From NCBI GenBank assembly GCA_014885115.2, contig WKLE02004406.1, positions 1 to 18,195 on the forward strand: DNA of 18,195 nt. Direction: 5' to 3'. Positions 17,605-18,195 of the stretch are shown piece by piece (positions within the stretch are counted from its first letter, which is position 1; the number at the start of each line of letters is the position of its first letter). The notes under the pieces were generated by a model that worked only from the letters and a program-made list of their open reading frames with translations, had not been told where the DNA came from and did not search any database. This stretch comes from Asterionellopsis glacialis. Lineage: Eukaryota; Bacillariophyta; Plagiogrammaphyceae; Rhaphoneidales; Asterionellopsidaceae. Made by a program: the position numbers and the translations under genes.

Positions 17605-18195
17605 CTTGACTACGATTCTCCTTCGTATGGTTCGATTATGCCTGTGTTGGTGTTGGTGTTGGTTTGAGAAATAGCGACCAAGCCAGCCAAGAATAAGCTT
17701 CTTGGGGATTTGACTTCAGAAACAGAAGAGGGAACTCGAAAAATTCTCACCGTACCAGCTTGTACGACTATTGTACAAGTACGAAGAAAAAAAGATCTTT
17801 AATCATCGGCAAGAGTAGACAAGTTGGCTTTTCTCTGCTTCAGATGGACTCTACTAGAGACACACGAGTGTATTATTTACGTGGAGTCCTACAAGAAAAC
17901 TGCTTGGGCTGAACTGGATCTTTTTTAGCTTGCATCATCGGTTTCGTGGATGTGCGCGTGCAATGTTCCATACGCCATACCTGAAATGTCTAAAACATAG
18001 TATACGTGATATTTTAGACACTCGTCACAGTTTAATATCTATATATTTTGTTCACTGGCCTAATTCTAGCACTTTTTTGACATCTCATTTTCAATAGTGA
18101 ATTCTCAGTTCGCGCTTATAATCCATTCTTATACACCTATCAAGATATTGTATACTGATTTGAGAGAAGGGAAATCTGATAATTTTTGTACGTAG
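17605..18195. other. right flank, myosin promoter region
   Basis: No gene is visible to the window end. It contains a GTGTTG triplet repeat (about 17643-17662), an interrupted palindrome CTTGTAC / GTACAAG (17759-17765 and 17773-17779), a 9-bp inverted repeat (17987-18020) and a TATATA-like stretch near 18042. The beginning of another gene may lie beyond the edge. Confidence 0.45.
17987..18020. repeat. 9-bp perfect inverted repeat
   Basis: TGTCTAAAA (17987-17995) and TTTTAGACA (18012-18020) flank a 16-base spacer that itself contains GTATAC. It could be a hairpin, a dimeric factor site, or the end of a transcript from beyond the window. Confidence 0.6.

Overview
The window looks like nuclear DNA of a photosynthetic stramenopile, most probably a diatom. 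Three things point there. Genes are compact, with few short GT-AG introns (about 80-210 bp). Both strands carry unrelated housekeeping genes with no operon logic. Two proteins begin with a signal peptide ending in a Gly-Phe junction followed by a basic Ser/Arg-rich stretch, the bipartite (ASAFAP-like) import signal of red-lineage secondary plastids. The DNA is AT-rich and I see no rRNA, tRNA or CRISPR array.

Layout, left to right: a possible regulatory region with a perfect CRE palindrome (1-824); an RluA-type pseudouridine synthase (825-2009, +); a three-exon Na+/H+ exchanger (2256-4641, -), whose first and last exons are short and were recovered from splice sites and whose leader carries a hairpin with an ATG-TAA minimal uORF in the loop; a frame-disrupted coding region of unknown family (5243-7120, +), whose reading frame jumps about seven times, three times at runs of seven A; a two-exon serine hydroxymethyltransferase with a plastid-type presequence (7516-9316, +); an acidic hypothetical protein (9540-10142, -); about 1.37 kb with no convincing gene; a putative plastid protein of unknown function (11510-12115, -); a weak candidate three-exon gene or gene remnant (12677-13305, +); a two-exon unconventional myosin (13631-17604, -); and a right flank with two inverted repeats.

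The genes do not form a pathway. SHMT (one-carbon and glycine/serine metabolism) and the unknown 11510-12115 protein may share the plastid as destination. The exchanger, myosin and pseudouridine synthase are independent housekeeping functions. I found no obvious new multi-gene system. The most unusual signals are the frame-disrupted locus with slippery-type heptamers, the ATG-TAA hairpin before the exchanger start, and a very basic loop 1 insertion in the myosin motor.
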